64,000 bases of DNA from a virus. The notes beneath the pieces are model-generated. The model searched no databases, was not told where the DNA came from, and saw only the letters and a program-made list of their open reading frames with translations. The DNA lies in the IMG/VR virus record IMGVR_UViG_3300033146_005596, positions 62,001 to 126,000 of that record; one strand, given 5' to 3'. Numbering within the stretch: position 1 is the first letter of the stretch; each line of letters begins with the position of its first letter. This document shows, one piece after another, positions 1-8,297 of the stretch. A program made the position numbers and the translations under genes.

Positions 1-2088
1 AGTGATGAGCTTAGCAATATTGTTGGTTTTTATCTTCCTAGTACAGCTAAGAACATTGGTGATAACATTATTATAAAAACAACTGGGAGAATTAGCTATC
101 CTGGCCTTTTAATAGGTCCTAAGTTCTTAAGTACTACTGCAGGAGCTATCGTTGACAATTCAGATTTAAACTGGTCTGTTAAGGTTGGTACCTGCTCAGG
201 GGATGATTATTTAGACATAAACATTGAAAGAACCAAGCTAAACGAAACAGCAATCCCACTAGCAGGTATTAAAAAGACAGTAGGTGGAACTGTTGATAGT
301 ACCCATGGTTTTGTAGCTTGTGATGGCTCAGCTATTTCAAGCTTAGCAAGTATCCCTTCAGAGAAAACAGCGCTTGAGCTTGTATTTGGAGTAGGCGGAA
401 ATATACCTAATCAAACTGGCTACGAGATAAAAATAACTTATGCTTATGACTTAACAGAAGCAAAGCAACCTACTATCAAAAAGTTCAAATCAAATGGTAT
501 AGTAGTAGGAGATTTAACTTCTAACTATGAAATGACTCATAATCTGTTTAACTCTAATATAACAAATCAGCTAACTGGTGATTTTAATGATTTAATTTTT
601 AAGGCTTATGGTACCCATAGTTCAAAAGAGTATGATGTTACAGACCAGCTAACGTTTAAAAATGGTAGTACTAAAAACTCTGTTTTGATTTCAAGAAAAA
701 ATACTTATATTTCTATATTAGAGAATACTACCTCTATACAGCTAGATAATACTGATGCTATTGAAATTAAAGTATACCATGCTGAAAATTATTATTTATA
801 TGATGGTAATGAATTAGCAAGAGCTATTATGGAGCCTGTTGAAACAGAAGCTGAGCTAAAGGCTATAGTAGGTATGACAGATGATATTTTAGTTAATTGC
901 CGGGATAAAGGTGTTTATAGCTATAGTAGTACTATTAACCCAGTCTTTACTAGTGAAGAACAAATAGGAAATATAAATAGTCTAGGAAGTGTAACACAGT
1001 ATATGAGCGCTTTTGTACTAGAGGGGAGCTTAGCAGATGAGACTGATTTTCATGGAGCTATATACAAGTATACAGCTTCAGATAATTATTATGTTAGACG
1101 GCTAAACTATGGAGCTCCTGATATTACTTCAGTTGCAAGCTTGAGTGGAAACGGGTTACTCTGGCCAAAGACTGACTTAGCAGGTGGTGGAGTATACTTT
1201 TGGGATTCTAGTGATGGAACAGGAAGCATAAAAAAATGGACTGGTGGCTCAAACTTTACAACAATGCAATCTGCAGCTACTTTGAGTGGATTTGGATTTA
1301 CAGAAGAGTCTTTTAAGATTCTACAGATAGCAAATGGTTTTTATTATATGGCTTTGAATGATTTTACTGACCCAACAAAAATTAAATTTGCAAAATGGCC
1401 TCTTAATTTTACTTCTCCATCAGAGCTGGTATACTTAACAGGCTTATGCGAGCCAGGTAATAGCTTGGAGCCAGTTACCTTTGCAGTATTGTCTAATGCT
1501 AAGATTGTTTATAAAACACAAGTTGCTACTTCTGGAACAACTCAATATAAGACTGTTTCAATTAGTAATGGAGGTACAGCAACTGATGTGGATATACCTG
1601 GTTTATCTCACTATTTATCTAGTACTACACAACCAGAAATACTTGGTATAAGTAATAAGCAATTTATTTTTGCAGATGAAGATAGTATGTATGGCTATGA
1701 TTTAGACACAGACTTGAAAACTGTAGTGGCTGAAAGAGCATTTATAGACAAGGGTATGATTTTAATGAACTATTCAGGGGAATACTATACTACTTATACA
1801 TTTAGTGGTGTAAATCAAGTTCAAAACCGTATTTTTGGTCCTAAGGTTCCATCAGACAGTGGTACTGGTGAGTGGGTTCAGGTGGCTAGCAAAGACTATC
1901 CTACAAGGCTAGATGCGTTGGAAACAATGGATTTATCTGGTCATATTGCAAAAAATGGTGGTGATGTCAATGGTACACAACATGTTTCTCAAGCAAACAT
2001 AGATAAGTTAGTAGCATTACCTAAAACAACAGTAAGTACTACTTCTCCAGGAGGTCCCGCTTCAGGTGATATTTGGATAGAAATTTAG
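1..2088 (+). CDS. Tail fibre / receptor-binding structural protein, 5' part missing
   Basis: The frame is open from the left edge, so the N-terminus lies outside; 695 residues are visible. About residues 80-120 carry a tail-collar-like pattern (an aliphatic GG segment, then GFVACDGSAIS). The rest is rich in Gly, Ser, Thr and Asn with short beta-type stretches. It ends in a Pro/Gly turn and GDIWIEI, a style of ending common in tail fibres. It is followed by a family B motif and small genes of the lysis/tail block, and a second fibre starts at 4870. I infer a virion adhesin or a fibre/baseplate connector; the exact role is not visible. Confidence 0.65.
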   Translation, partial: SDELSNIVGFYLPSTAKNIGDNIIIKTTGRISYPGLLIGPKFLSTTAGAIVDNSDLNWSVKVGTCSGDDYLDINIERTKLNETAIPLAGIKKTVGGTVDSTHGFVACDGSAISSLASIPSEKTALELVFGVGGNIPNQTGYEIKITYAYDLTEAKQPTIKKFKSNGIVVGDLTSNYEMTHNLFNSNITNQLTGDFNDLIFKAYGTHSSKEYDVTDQLTFKNGSTKNSVLISRKNTYISILENTTSIQLDNTDAIEIKVYHAENYYLYDGNELARAIMEPVETEAELKAIVGMTDDILVNCRDKGVYSYSSTINPVFTSEEQIGNINSLGSVTQYMSAFVLEGSLADETDFHGAIYKYTASDNYYVRRLNYGAPDITSVASLSGNGLLWPKTDLAGGGVYFWDSSDGTGSIKKWTGGSNFTTMQSAATLSGFGFTEESFKILQIANGFYYMALNDFTDPTKIKFAKWPLNFTSPSELVYLTGLCEPGNSLEPVTFAVLSNAKIVYKTQVATSGTTQYKTVSISNGGTATDVDIPGLSHYLSSTTQPEILGISNKQFIFADEDSMYGYDLDTDLKTVVAERAFIDKGMILMNYSGEYYTTYTFSGVNQVQNRIFGPKVPSDSGTGEWVQVASKDYPTRLDALETMDLSGHIAKNGGDVNGTQHVSQANIDKLVALPKTTVSTTSPGGPASGDIWIEI

Positions 2089-2120
2089 TATTCTTATTTG
2101 TAAGAAACTCATAAAATCGC

Positions 2121-2140
2121 CTTATTATATATATAAGGAG
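2121..2140 (+). promoter_or_regulatory. Family B upstream motif (CTTATTATA...AAGGAG)
   Basis: CTTATTATATATATAAGGAG lies directly before the start at 2149 and fuses a -10-like TATTATA box to the ribosome site. Similar blocks recur before many genes here. Confidence 0.5.
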
Positions 2141-2148
2141 AAAAGCAA

Positions 2149-2475
2149 ATGAAAATTATTGCAAGTAAAAAAGATTACAAAGAGGTTAAAAAGGCCTTTG
2201 ATAAGCGGCATAAAGAATTAAAACAAATGCCAATGGAGCTTATCAAAGGTAATGAAACTAAAATAATTGTACCACAGCCAGAAGATGGTAAACCAGGTAT
2301 TGATTGGATTAAAAATAAGGCTGATGTTATTAACTACTTAACAAATGCGTATTTCCAGATTAAAAAGTTTTGTCCTATCCTACAAAAGGATTGCATAACA
2401 ACTGGGTGCCAGTGGTACATTATTGCAAATGGTACAGGAGATTGTAATCAAAACTGGTTGTTTCATAAACAATAA
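2149..2475 (+). CDS. Small Cys-containing protein of unknown function
   Basis: 108 residues, basic at the N-terminus, with AAGGAG at good spacing. The C-terminal third holds four Cys (CPILQKDC, then GC and DC). That could bind a metal or form disulphides. No family is recognised. It lies between a tail fibre and a C39-like peptidase, so a role in the late lysis/tail block is inferred from position only. Confidence 0.6.
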   Translation: MKIIASKKDYKEVKKAFDKRHKELKQMPMELIKGNETKIIVPQPEDGKPGIDWIKNKADVINYLTNAYFQIKKFCPILQKDCITTGCQWYIIANGTGDCNQNWLFHKQ

Positions 2476-2498
2476 TAAACAATGAAGGTGGAAATTGA

Positions 2499-3095
2499 AT
2501 GATTAAAGGCACGAAATACTGGAATGATAGTGATAAGTATTACACACAGGAAAATAACCCATTGGATAATATGCTAAGAAAGGCCAAGGTGAAATTATGG
2601 CTTGAGACGTGTGGTCCAACCTCTGCGGTTAACATAGCTTCAAGCATGGGATTACTACCAGAAGTTCCAAAGTATGGTATATATAGAATGCAACCTGAGT
2701 CTGTAGTAATGGATTATTTTAACGACTCTAGGCAATACGGAAAATTTAACTTTGTTCGGGACTTGGACAACAAAAAATGGCTGAATAATGAAATACCTCA
2801 GTACTATCCTATAATGGCTAATGAGTTATTTGGAATGAAGGCCATATTTGATTTTGGGCTGGTTTGGGACCTGATAACAAGTAATCTTGTAGAGGGAAAT
2901 GGTATACAGCTTTGTTTAAAGAAACCTGGACATTATATTGCAGCTGTTGCATATGATAGTGGTACTAATGAGATTATCTATAATGATTCTCATCCATCTA
3001 GATTTAAAGACGGAAAAGGTGGGCATAATAGACGTATGACTAAAAAGGAATTTTTAAAAAATGTAAAGCCATATTACATAATTTATTACAAATAG
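2499..3095 (+). CDS. C39-like cysteine peptidase, candidate endolysin
   Basis: 198 residues. The papain-like triad is visible: Cys in TCGPTSAVN (about residue 38), His in PGHYIAAV (about 147) and Asn/Asp in YNDSHPS (about 166). This is the order and spacing of peptidase C39-type domains, which phages use in cell-wall hydrolases. No signal peptide or binding repeat is seen. It sits before a lipase, spanin-like genes and a holin-like gene, so peptidoglycan peptide cleavage at lysis is a reasonable inference. A terminator follows directly. Confidence 0.65.
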   Translation: MIKGTKYWNDSDKYYTQENNPLDNMLRKAKVKLWLETCGPTSAVNIASSMGLLPEVPKYGIYRMQPESVVMDYFNDSRQYGKFNFVRDLDNKKWLNNEIPQYYPIMANELFGMKAIFDFGLVWDLITSNLVEGNGIQLCLKKPGHYIAAVAYDSGTNEIIYNDSHPSRFKDGKGGHNRRMTKKEFLKNVKPYYIIYYK

Positions 3096-3102
3096 ACCAA
3101 AG

Positions 3103-3128
3103 AGGCTGATTCTTATCAGCCTTTTTTA
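3103..3128 (+). terminator. Rho-independent terminator
   Basis: An 8-bp stem AGGCTGAT/ATCAGCCT with a 4-nt loop is followed by six T. It lies 8 bases after the peptidase stop. Confidence 0.85.
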
Positions 3129-3134
3129 TTTGAA

Positions 3135-3154
3135 CTTATTATAATAGTAAGGAG
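3135..3154 (+). promoter_or_regulatory. Family B upstream motif
   Basis: CTTATTATAATAGTAAGGAG lies between the terminator and the lipase start, so the lipase operon has its own start signal. Confidence 0.5.
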
Positions 3155-3165
3155 ACTAAAACACT

Positions 3166-3933
3166 ATGAAACTAACTAAAAAAGAAATGGAATTCGCTGT
3201 TAAAACATACGAAGATGTTCGCTACGCTAAAAGAGGGCTTATGTTTAAGAAGTCTAAGAAGAAAAGAAAAGACCCTTCTAAAATAAAAGGTGTTGTAGAT
3301 TTTTATGAGTTTGGTAATGCCCAAGCTGCCCATGTTAAAAAAGGTAAATTAAATATTATAATGACAATGGGGTCTAACGAACTACTAGACTGGATTATGG
3401 ATTTTAGTATTTCATTCAAAAAAGTACCATATAAAAAGCCGGACCAGAAGTCTAAAGTACGAGTTCATAACGGATTTTTAAAATCTTATATGAACATGCG
3501 AGGCTGGGTACACGAGATTGTTAAAGGGCTAGAAGACGGAGATAAGCTCTTAATCCAAGGGCATTCAATGGGTGCTGCTATGAGCACTTTAATGGCCATT
3601 GATATAGATTATAATTTTCCAGGCAAACTAAAAACAGATGTAATTCTAACAGGTTCACCTCGTGTTGGAAATAAGCATTTTGTAGAATCCTATAATAAAA
3701 GAGTTGGTGCTATTACTACAAGATTTGTGTATAAGTCAGATTTGGTACCTCTAGTTCCTTTCAAGTTCTTAGGCTTTAAGCATGTTGTAACTGAAACTCA
3801 TTTAGGGAAAAAAAGGATTATGTTCAGCATACTAAACCATATTATGAGAAAGGGTTATAATAATGTTCTAGTAGCTGGTTATGCAGAAGCCAAGACAAAC
3901 AAAAAGAGGGACAGTAATGGCTCAAAAAGCTAA
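3166..3933 (+). CDS. Class 3 (alpha/beta-hydrolase) lipase
   Basis: 255 residues. The nucleophile elbow GHSMGAAMS (Ser about residue 129) follows a beta-strand LLIQ. The downstream LTGSPRVGN is typical of class 3 lipases, a later SDLVP supplies a plausible catalytic Asp, and the His is probably in the KHVVTETH stretch. Family members hydrolyse acyl glycerides. In a phage lysis block the enzyme could attack host membrane lipid, but there is no signal peptide, so release after holin action would be needed. It overlaps the next gene by 17 bases. Confidence 0.75.
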   Translation: MKLTKKEMEFAVKTYEDVRYAKRGLMFKKSKKKRKDPSKIKGVVDFYEFGNAQAAHVKKGKLNIIMTMGSNELLDWIMDFSISFKKVPYKKPDQKSKVRVHNGFLKSYMNMRGWVHEIVKGLEDGDKLLIQGHSMGAAMSTLMAIDIDYNFPGKLKTDVILTGSPRVGNKHFVESYNKRVGAITTRFVYKSDLVPLVPFKFLGFKHVVTETHLGKKRIMFSILNHIMRKGYNNVLVAGYAEAKTNKKRDSNGSKS

Positions 3934-4378
3934 AGACCTTTTATGGAGGATTTTCACTAATGAAAAAACATACATTATTATCCTTGTTATTCTTGTTGTT
4001 GGTGCCATTGCTTTTGGTATCACAACAGGAGTCGGATATTTCAAACAAAAAAGATTTATTAACCAGCTCTCAGAGTACTCAATCCAATACCAAACAGAAA
4101 TTGATGGACTTGCTAAATCAAATGCAAAACTTAAACAGTCAAATAGACAGTTCAGTTCAGCAAACACAAGACTTAGAAACTCAAACTCAAAGTATGAGCA
4201 GCTTAATTCAAGATTACAATCAACTAATGAGCGACTACTCAGCACTACAGGAAGATTACAATCTGAGCTTAGAGGAGTCCAAGAAACTTCAAGAAAGCTA
4301 CGAGAGACTAACCTTGAGTTACAAGCAAATGGAAGAGAGTTACAAAAAGTCCTTGAGCAAATTATCTCAGACTACTAA
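3917..4378 (+). CDS. Membrane-anchored coiled-coil protein, inner-spanin-like
   Basis: 153 residues from the ATG at 3917, preceded by AGAGGGA. An earlier ATG at 3881 lies deep in the lipase gene and has no ribosome site. One transmembrane helix (about residues 19-43) is followed by a long Ser/Asn/Gln-rich heptad-like coiled coil to the end. This N-in, periplasm-facing layout matches Rz-type i-spanins. Its last 419 bases also encode the next protein in another frame. Spanin function is inferred from topology and position. Confidence 0.6.
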   Translation: MAQKAKDLLWRIFTNEKTYIIILVILVVGAIAFGITTGVGYFKQKRFINQLSEYSIQYQTEIDGLAKSNAKLKQSNRQFSSANTRLRNSNSKYEQLNSRLQSTNERLLSTTGRLQSELRGVQETSRKLRETNLELQANGRELQKVLEQIISDY

Positions 4379-4562
4379 AGAGTTAACACTAGAGATTGAA
4401 GCTAGAAAAAAAGAGCTTGAACATGAGTTAGCTACTAAAGAAAAGATAATAATAGCGGCATCAGTAGTGGGTGGCCTTCTTATAATAGGAACTATAACAT
4501 ACATAGCTATTAAAGAAACATCCAATACAGATAACCCAAATATAATAATTATGAATGAATGA
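3960..4562 (+). CDS. Out-of-frame overlapping coiled-coil protein, spanin-partner-like
   Basis: 200 residues, with its own GGAGGA 10 bases upstream of the ATG. It has a hydrophobic N-terminus like a signal peptide (LLSLLFLLLVPLLLV), a long Gln/Ser-rich coiled coil, and a C-terminal membrane helix (IIIAASVVGGLLIIGTITYIAI). There is no lipobox Cys, so it is not a classical Rz1 lipoprotein; two possible membrane ends make it closer to a unimolecular spanin layout. It shares 3960-4378 with the preceding gene in a different frame. Both frames keep heptad patterns and good start signals, so I take both as genuine. Confidence 0.6.
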   Translation: MKKHTLLSLLFLLLVPLLLVSQQESDISNKKDLLTSSQSTQSNTKQKLMDLLNQMQNLNSQIDSSVQQTQDLETQTQSMSSLIQDYNQLMSDYSALQEDYNLSLEESKKLQESYERLTLSYKQMEESYKKSLSKLSQTTKELTLEIEARKKELEHELATKEKIIIAASVVGGLLIIGTITYIAIKETSNTDNPNIIIMNE

Positions 4563-4574
4563 GGAGAGCATTAA

Positions 4575-4868
4575 ATGGCACAAAAATACGGAAATAACCG
4601 GAAGTATAAATCAGCTAATATTGAGCTAAGGGCAGCGAATAGCTATATGTTTGAGTTTAACTCTTATCCAATATCAACTGAAAACATTATGCTAACAAAT
4701 GATTCTGTATCAAATAGTATAGAGCTAAATTTTGATTCAAAGTACAACGATGAGTGGATAACAATAAAAGCAGGGGAAGTCCTATCAATAGAAGGTCACT
4801 TTGAAGAGCTAACAGTTAAATCACAGTCAGTAGATGCAGAAGCTCGTCTACTAGTACTAGGAATTTGA
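4575..4868 (+). CDS. Small beta-rich protein, probable fibre-associated
   Basis: 97 residues with a strong GAGGAG. It has alternating hydrophobic/polar strands, one Gly-rich segment and no Cys. The stop is two bases from the next fibre gene, and the two appear cotranscribed. Small beta proteins just before a fibre are often virion decorations or fibre adaptors, but no family is recognised. Confidence 0.55.
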   Translation: MAQKYGNNRKYKSANIELRAANSYMFEFNSYPISTENIMLTNDSVSNSIELNFDSKYNDEWITIKAGEVLSIEGHFEELTVKSQSVDAEARLLVLGI

Positions 4869-4869
4869 T

Positions 4870-7221
4870 ATGTCCAAAATAATATTCACAAGAGCAAAGT
4901 ACACTTCCCAAAATGCAGCTATAAACCTGGCTGTAGAAACGTATGCTGAACTTCCTAGTGGAGTTATAGCTGGTACAACAGGCTTAGTAAAAACGTCAAC
5001 AGGCACAAAATGGCTACTAACATTCAAAGCTGCTGGATTATACATGTATGATGGTACTAACTGGTCGAAAATTAGTAAAAATATAAAATATTCTCAGATT
5101 GCAAGTCAACTTGAATCACTATGGCAGCCTGCCTCTGAAGTAGGCCCAAGCTTATACCCCGTTACAACAATTATAAACTATAATGGAAAACCATATACTA
5201 ACTTCACAGGAGTCAATACTAACTTGAATCCTGAGCTTGACCAAGAAAACTGGCAAACAGTAATAGTATCCGTTTGGAATGAGTACTACCATTATAAAAA
5301 AGGAATGCGAGCAATAGGCTCTGATAACAACACATATGTTGCATATAATGATAATGTTGGGAGTAATCCAACAAATGACTTGGACAATGATTGGGGAATA
5401 TTTTATATTATTGATGGACAGGTGGATACTTTCGCAGAGCTACCAGACTATTCCCAAGTGCAAGGGCAAAAATACTCAGTTAAACAAACAGGTGGACTAT
5501 ACCTAGCTACTCCATTTAAATGGAGCTTTGTGGGAGAGGGTACAACTGGGACTTTTAGTATGCAATCAAGTGGAATTGTACCAATTCCTTACGTTAAAAA
5601 GTTTTTAGAGCCTACCTTTTCTGGTAATACCATGCTAATGAGTGGTATTGGTACCGGGTCCATTACCTATAATGAGTTCTGGATTTTTAAAGCTAGCTTA
5701 CTAAGTACTTTGCAGTCACCATTTATTAAGGTTAATGCTGGAGAATTTCCCATTCCACCTAGCATTTTTGCAGGTGTTGGAGCAAATAATGTTATAGCTT
5801 ATCTTGTATTTCTAAAGAATGACTTAACTTTGGGTTTATCTGAAGAAGATGTCAATCCAACGGATAGTACTATTATAAAGCTGGGTATTACTGTAGTATC
5901 TAATTCTTCAATAGCTTTATTGCAAACAGTACCTTGGGCAAGTACAACCACTAGTAGAGAAAGAATCGAAGGCCCAGAACTACTTAATATGGTAGTAGAC
6001 GGACTAATTGGTCGGGAGTTGGCTCATCAGCAATACTCAGTAGTTCAAGAGGGTATAAATTATGAAATCAATTCATCTTTTGTTTGGAAAAAGGATATAT
6101 TACAAGCGGAGCCACTAGAATGGAAGCCTTGGTGGTCTGGTGCAAACTTACTCGATGTATTCATGGAGCCAACGTTCACAGAAGTAGAAACTAAATATGA
6201 TTTAAATGGTACTTTAACTGAGCTGTCTACTGATAAATGGGGTATATTTCGCTTAGTAGTAAGCCCAGCAACAGGTTTATTTGCATTGGTCTATGGAAAA
6301 CATCAATTTGATTCTAGGACAGAAGCAAAAGCTGCCTCAGTTCAATCTTTTGAGTTTGAAACTTTTCCGTTTACAAGTATGCTAGAGGTTGGACGATTCA
6401 TAGTAAAAGAAGGTTGTGTTTCTTTTAGAGATTACAGTACTTTTGAATGGGTATCTGGAGTAGAGGGCTCAGCCACAGGTATACAAATAACAGCTCATAA
6501 TAGCCTGAATGAAATACAAGGCGGTATTGCTGGTGAGAGATTTCACCTAGACCAAGCAGAATATATTAATAGAGATAGTAGACTACGAAATAATTGGCAA
6601 CCATTTGATGGAACTTCAGGTAGCACTTATGCTCTAAATTGTATGGTTAACTACTTGGGTAAGATTTATAAAAATATAACTGGTACAAATACTCCAACCT
6701 CACCAGCAGCTGATACTACTAACTGGGTAGCTTTTGAGCATTTATCACCAAGCCAATTTGATGGGCTAGTTGCTATGCTAAAGGATCTAGAGCCTGTCGG
6801 TACTATAGTCTCATCACTTCTAACAGAGTCTCAGTTCATTGCTGCAAAAAATAATAATGGTAAATGGGTAATGATGAAAGGGCAGAACATTGGGGGTTCA
6901 GACTTTTCAAACATTACAGGTATTACCTCACTTCCAAGCCAAGATGCTGAAAATGGAATGCACTTAAGAGGTGCAAACGGCCGTACACTAGGAGCAACTG
7001 AGAACGGACAGACTAATAATATTGATAAGCTTTCTACTACTTGGGACTCAAACCAACCTGAAGGTGAAGTAGTTGTACCTGATAATGGTGCTTGGATAGG
7101 TAGGAAGAGCCTAATCTCATACTGGGCAGCAGGTGATTCAACAACATGGCTTAAAAAGAAAGGTATCGAGACGAGAGTACCTAACATAGCTGTTAATTAC
7201 TTTATTAAGATAAATAAATAG
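4870..7221 (+). CDS. Tail fibre with C-terminal collar-type tip
   Basis: 783 residues. Two short modules of the form 'NxxxxLNPELDQENWQ' (about 115) and 'TSPAADTTNWVAF' (about 612) resemble tandem carbohydrate-binding/fibre units. The last ~145 residues follow the tail-collar pattern: EPVGTIVSSLLTESQF, KWVMMKGQNIGGSDF, MHLRGANGRTLG, and a final VPNIAVNYFIKIN. Such tips bind surface sugars. The start is set by TAGGAA just inside the end of the previous gene. Confidence 0.75.
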   Translation: MSKIIFTRAKYTSQNAAINLAVETYAELPSGVIAGTTGLVKTSTGTKWLLTFKAAGLYMYDGTNWSKISKNIKYSQIASQLESLWQPASEVGPSLYPVTTIINYNGKPYTNFTGVNTNLNPELDQENWQTVIVSVWNEYYHYKKGMRAIGSDNNTYVAYNDNVGSNPTNDLDNDWGIFYIIDGQVDTFAELPDYSQVQGQKYSVKQTGGLYLATPFKWSFVGEGTTGTFSMQSSGIVPIPYVKKFLEPTFSGNTMLMSGIGTGSITYNEFWIFKASLLSTLQSPFIKVNAGEFPIPPSIFAGVGANNVIAYLVFLKNDLTLGLSEEDVNPTDSTIIKLGITVVSNSSIALLQTVPWASTTTSRERIEGPELLNMVVDGLIGRELAHQQYSVVQEGINYEINSSFVWKKDILQAEPLEWKPWWSGANLLDVFMEPTFTEVETKYDLNGTLTELSTDKWGIFRLVVSPATGLFALVYGKHQFDSRTEAKAASVQSFEFETFPFTSMLEVGRFIVKEGCVSFRDYSTFEWVSGVEGSATGIQITAHNSLNEIQGGIAGERFHLDQAEYINRDSRLRNNWQPFDGTSGSTYALNCMVNYLGKIYKNITGTNTPTSPAADTTNWVAFEHLSPSQFDGLVAMLKDLEPVGTIVSSLLTESQFIAAKNNNGKWVMMKGQNIGGSDFSNITGITSLPSQDAENGMHLRGANGRTLGATENGQTNNIDKLSTTWDSNQPEGEVVVPDNGAWIGRKSLISYWAAGDSTTWLKKKGIETRVPNIAVNYFIKINK

Positions 7222-7276
7222 CTAATAACTTTTTTATGGAAGCAACTAAACTAGTTATAGTAAAAAGGAGATAATT

Positions 7277-7927
7277 GTGAAAGGTTTTATGATTTTTAGT
7301 TCAGTAGTTATATCATTATATATGATAGCTTATTTGAGTTTAGCTCTAGGTGGTATATTCTATCTAATAAACAAAAAGAAAAGCTCAAGGAGGCTAAGCT
7401 ATGGTATTAGCTGGTTATTGAGAATATCTATGTTAATTCGTAGTTCCCCTATTTTAGTGATAACTATGCTAACCCATCTGTTTATAGAGGAGTCATCTAT
7501 GCAGAATCTATTTACAACAGAAAACTTCGGGGGAGTTAAAGTCTATTTTTTTAGATATGAAAAGCTAAATAAATTACAATCTCTTTTTAGTGGAGCTTCT
7601 ATATTTCATATATTTTTACCTCACTACTTCCGAATAGAAGAGAATGAAAATACTAAAGAGGGTTTTAAAGCTATAACTATAAGACATGAATATGGTCATT
7701 TTTTACAGTTAGCTATTCTAGGTGGATGGTTGTATCTATTTTTAATTGCTATACCATCTATTACTAATAATCTAAGAGACCGAAAAAATAAGCTTAAAAA
7801 AGATTATTATGAATATTTCTGGGAAGCTTGGGCTGATAAGCTAGGTGGAATTATTCATGTTTATACAACTAATTCCCAAGGGGGAAGGAGAATCCTCCGG
7901 AAAATAAAGGTCAAAACTAAAAATTAG
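7277..7927 (+). CDS. Membrane protein with HExxH metalloprotease-like motif
   Basis: 216 residues, starting at GTG (AGGAG ends 6 bases before it). Two or three N-terminal membrane helices (about 7-30 and 48-73) and another near 146-160 surround RHEYGHFLQ (about 135) and, later, FWEAWADKLGG. HExxH plus a downstream E/WAD is the zinc-site arrangement of several membrane peptidase families. Activity is inferred. It lies in the lysis/tail block and ends at a strong terminator. Confidence 0.55.
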   Translation: MKGFMIFSSVVISLYMIAYLSLALGGIFYLINKKKSSRRLSYGISWLLRISMLIRSSPILVITMLTHLFIEESSMQNLFTTENFGGVKVYFFRYEKLNKLQSLFSGASIFHIFLPHYFRIEENENTKEGFKAITIRHEYGHFLQLAILGGWLYLFLIAIPSITNNLRDRKNKLKKDYYEYFWEAWADKLGGIIHVYTTNSQGGRRILRKIKVKTKN

Positions 7928-7935
7928 TTTATAGT

Positions 7936-7976
7936 AAAAGCCATAACCCTTGTTTATTTCTAGGGTTATGGCTTTT
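7936..7976 (+). terminator. Strong hairpin, bidirectional-type terminator
   Basis: A perfect 15-bp stem (AAAAGCCATAACCCT with its complement) encloses an 11-nt loop and ends in a T-rich arm. Any start inside it (7950) is unlikely to be used. Confidence 0.85.
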
Positions 7977-7998
7977 CTAGCTAAACTTATAAAAAGTA

Positions 7999-8012
7999 CT
8001 TATTATATATCA
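7999..8012 (+). promoter_or_regulatory. Family B upstream motif
   Basis: CTTATTATATATCA lies about 28 bases before the start at 8040, just after the terminator. Confidence 0.4.
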
Positions 8013-8039
8013 AATAGAGAGTTAAGAGGGTGGTTAATT

Positions 8040-8297
8040 ATGATGCAAGGCGAGGAACAAGAGGTTATTTGTAAAGAAACTTTAAATCCTTCAAAAAAAT
8101 TAAAAAAAATAGGATTTCTTTCTGACCCTTTTAACAAGCGGAGTAGTGGCCGGTTAATTAAGCTAGGCAGCTGGTTTTTTGCAGTTGGTATAACTATATA
8201 TGGTATAATAACTAGGCAGGATGTAATTCTGTATGTAACAGCTTTTTTAACATTGGCAGCAGCTAATGAAATAACTTCAAAGGTGACAAACAAGTAA
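8040..8297 (+). CDS. Two-helix membrane protein, holin-like
   Basis: 85 residues from the ATG at 8040, preceded by GAGGGTGG; an upstream ATG at 7950 lies in a terminator hairpin and was rejected. The N-terminal half is charged. The C-terminal half has two closely spaced membrane helices (LGSWFFAVGITIYGII and VILYVTAFLTLAA). The small size and position downstream of lysis genes suggest a holin or antiholin, but no family signature is seen. It overlaps the next gene as TAATG. Confidence 0.5.
   Translation: MMQGEEQEVICKETLNPSKKLKKIGFLSDPFNKRSSGRLIKLGSWFFAVGITIYGIITRQDVILYVTAFLTLAAANEITSKVTNK

Noticed and set aside
3922-4245. - strand frame antisense to the spanin-like genes
   Set aside because: Opposite strand to strong + signals; no start signal; explained as a mirror of the coiled-coil codons.
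6831-7187. - strand frame under the fibre tip
   Set aside because: Antisense to a clear collar domain and without a ribosome site.
7950-8040. 30-codon N-terminal extension of the holin-like protein
   Set aside because: It lies inside the terminator stem; the ATG at 8040 has a ribosome site.
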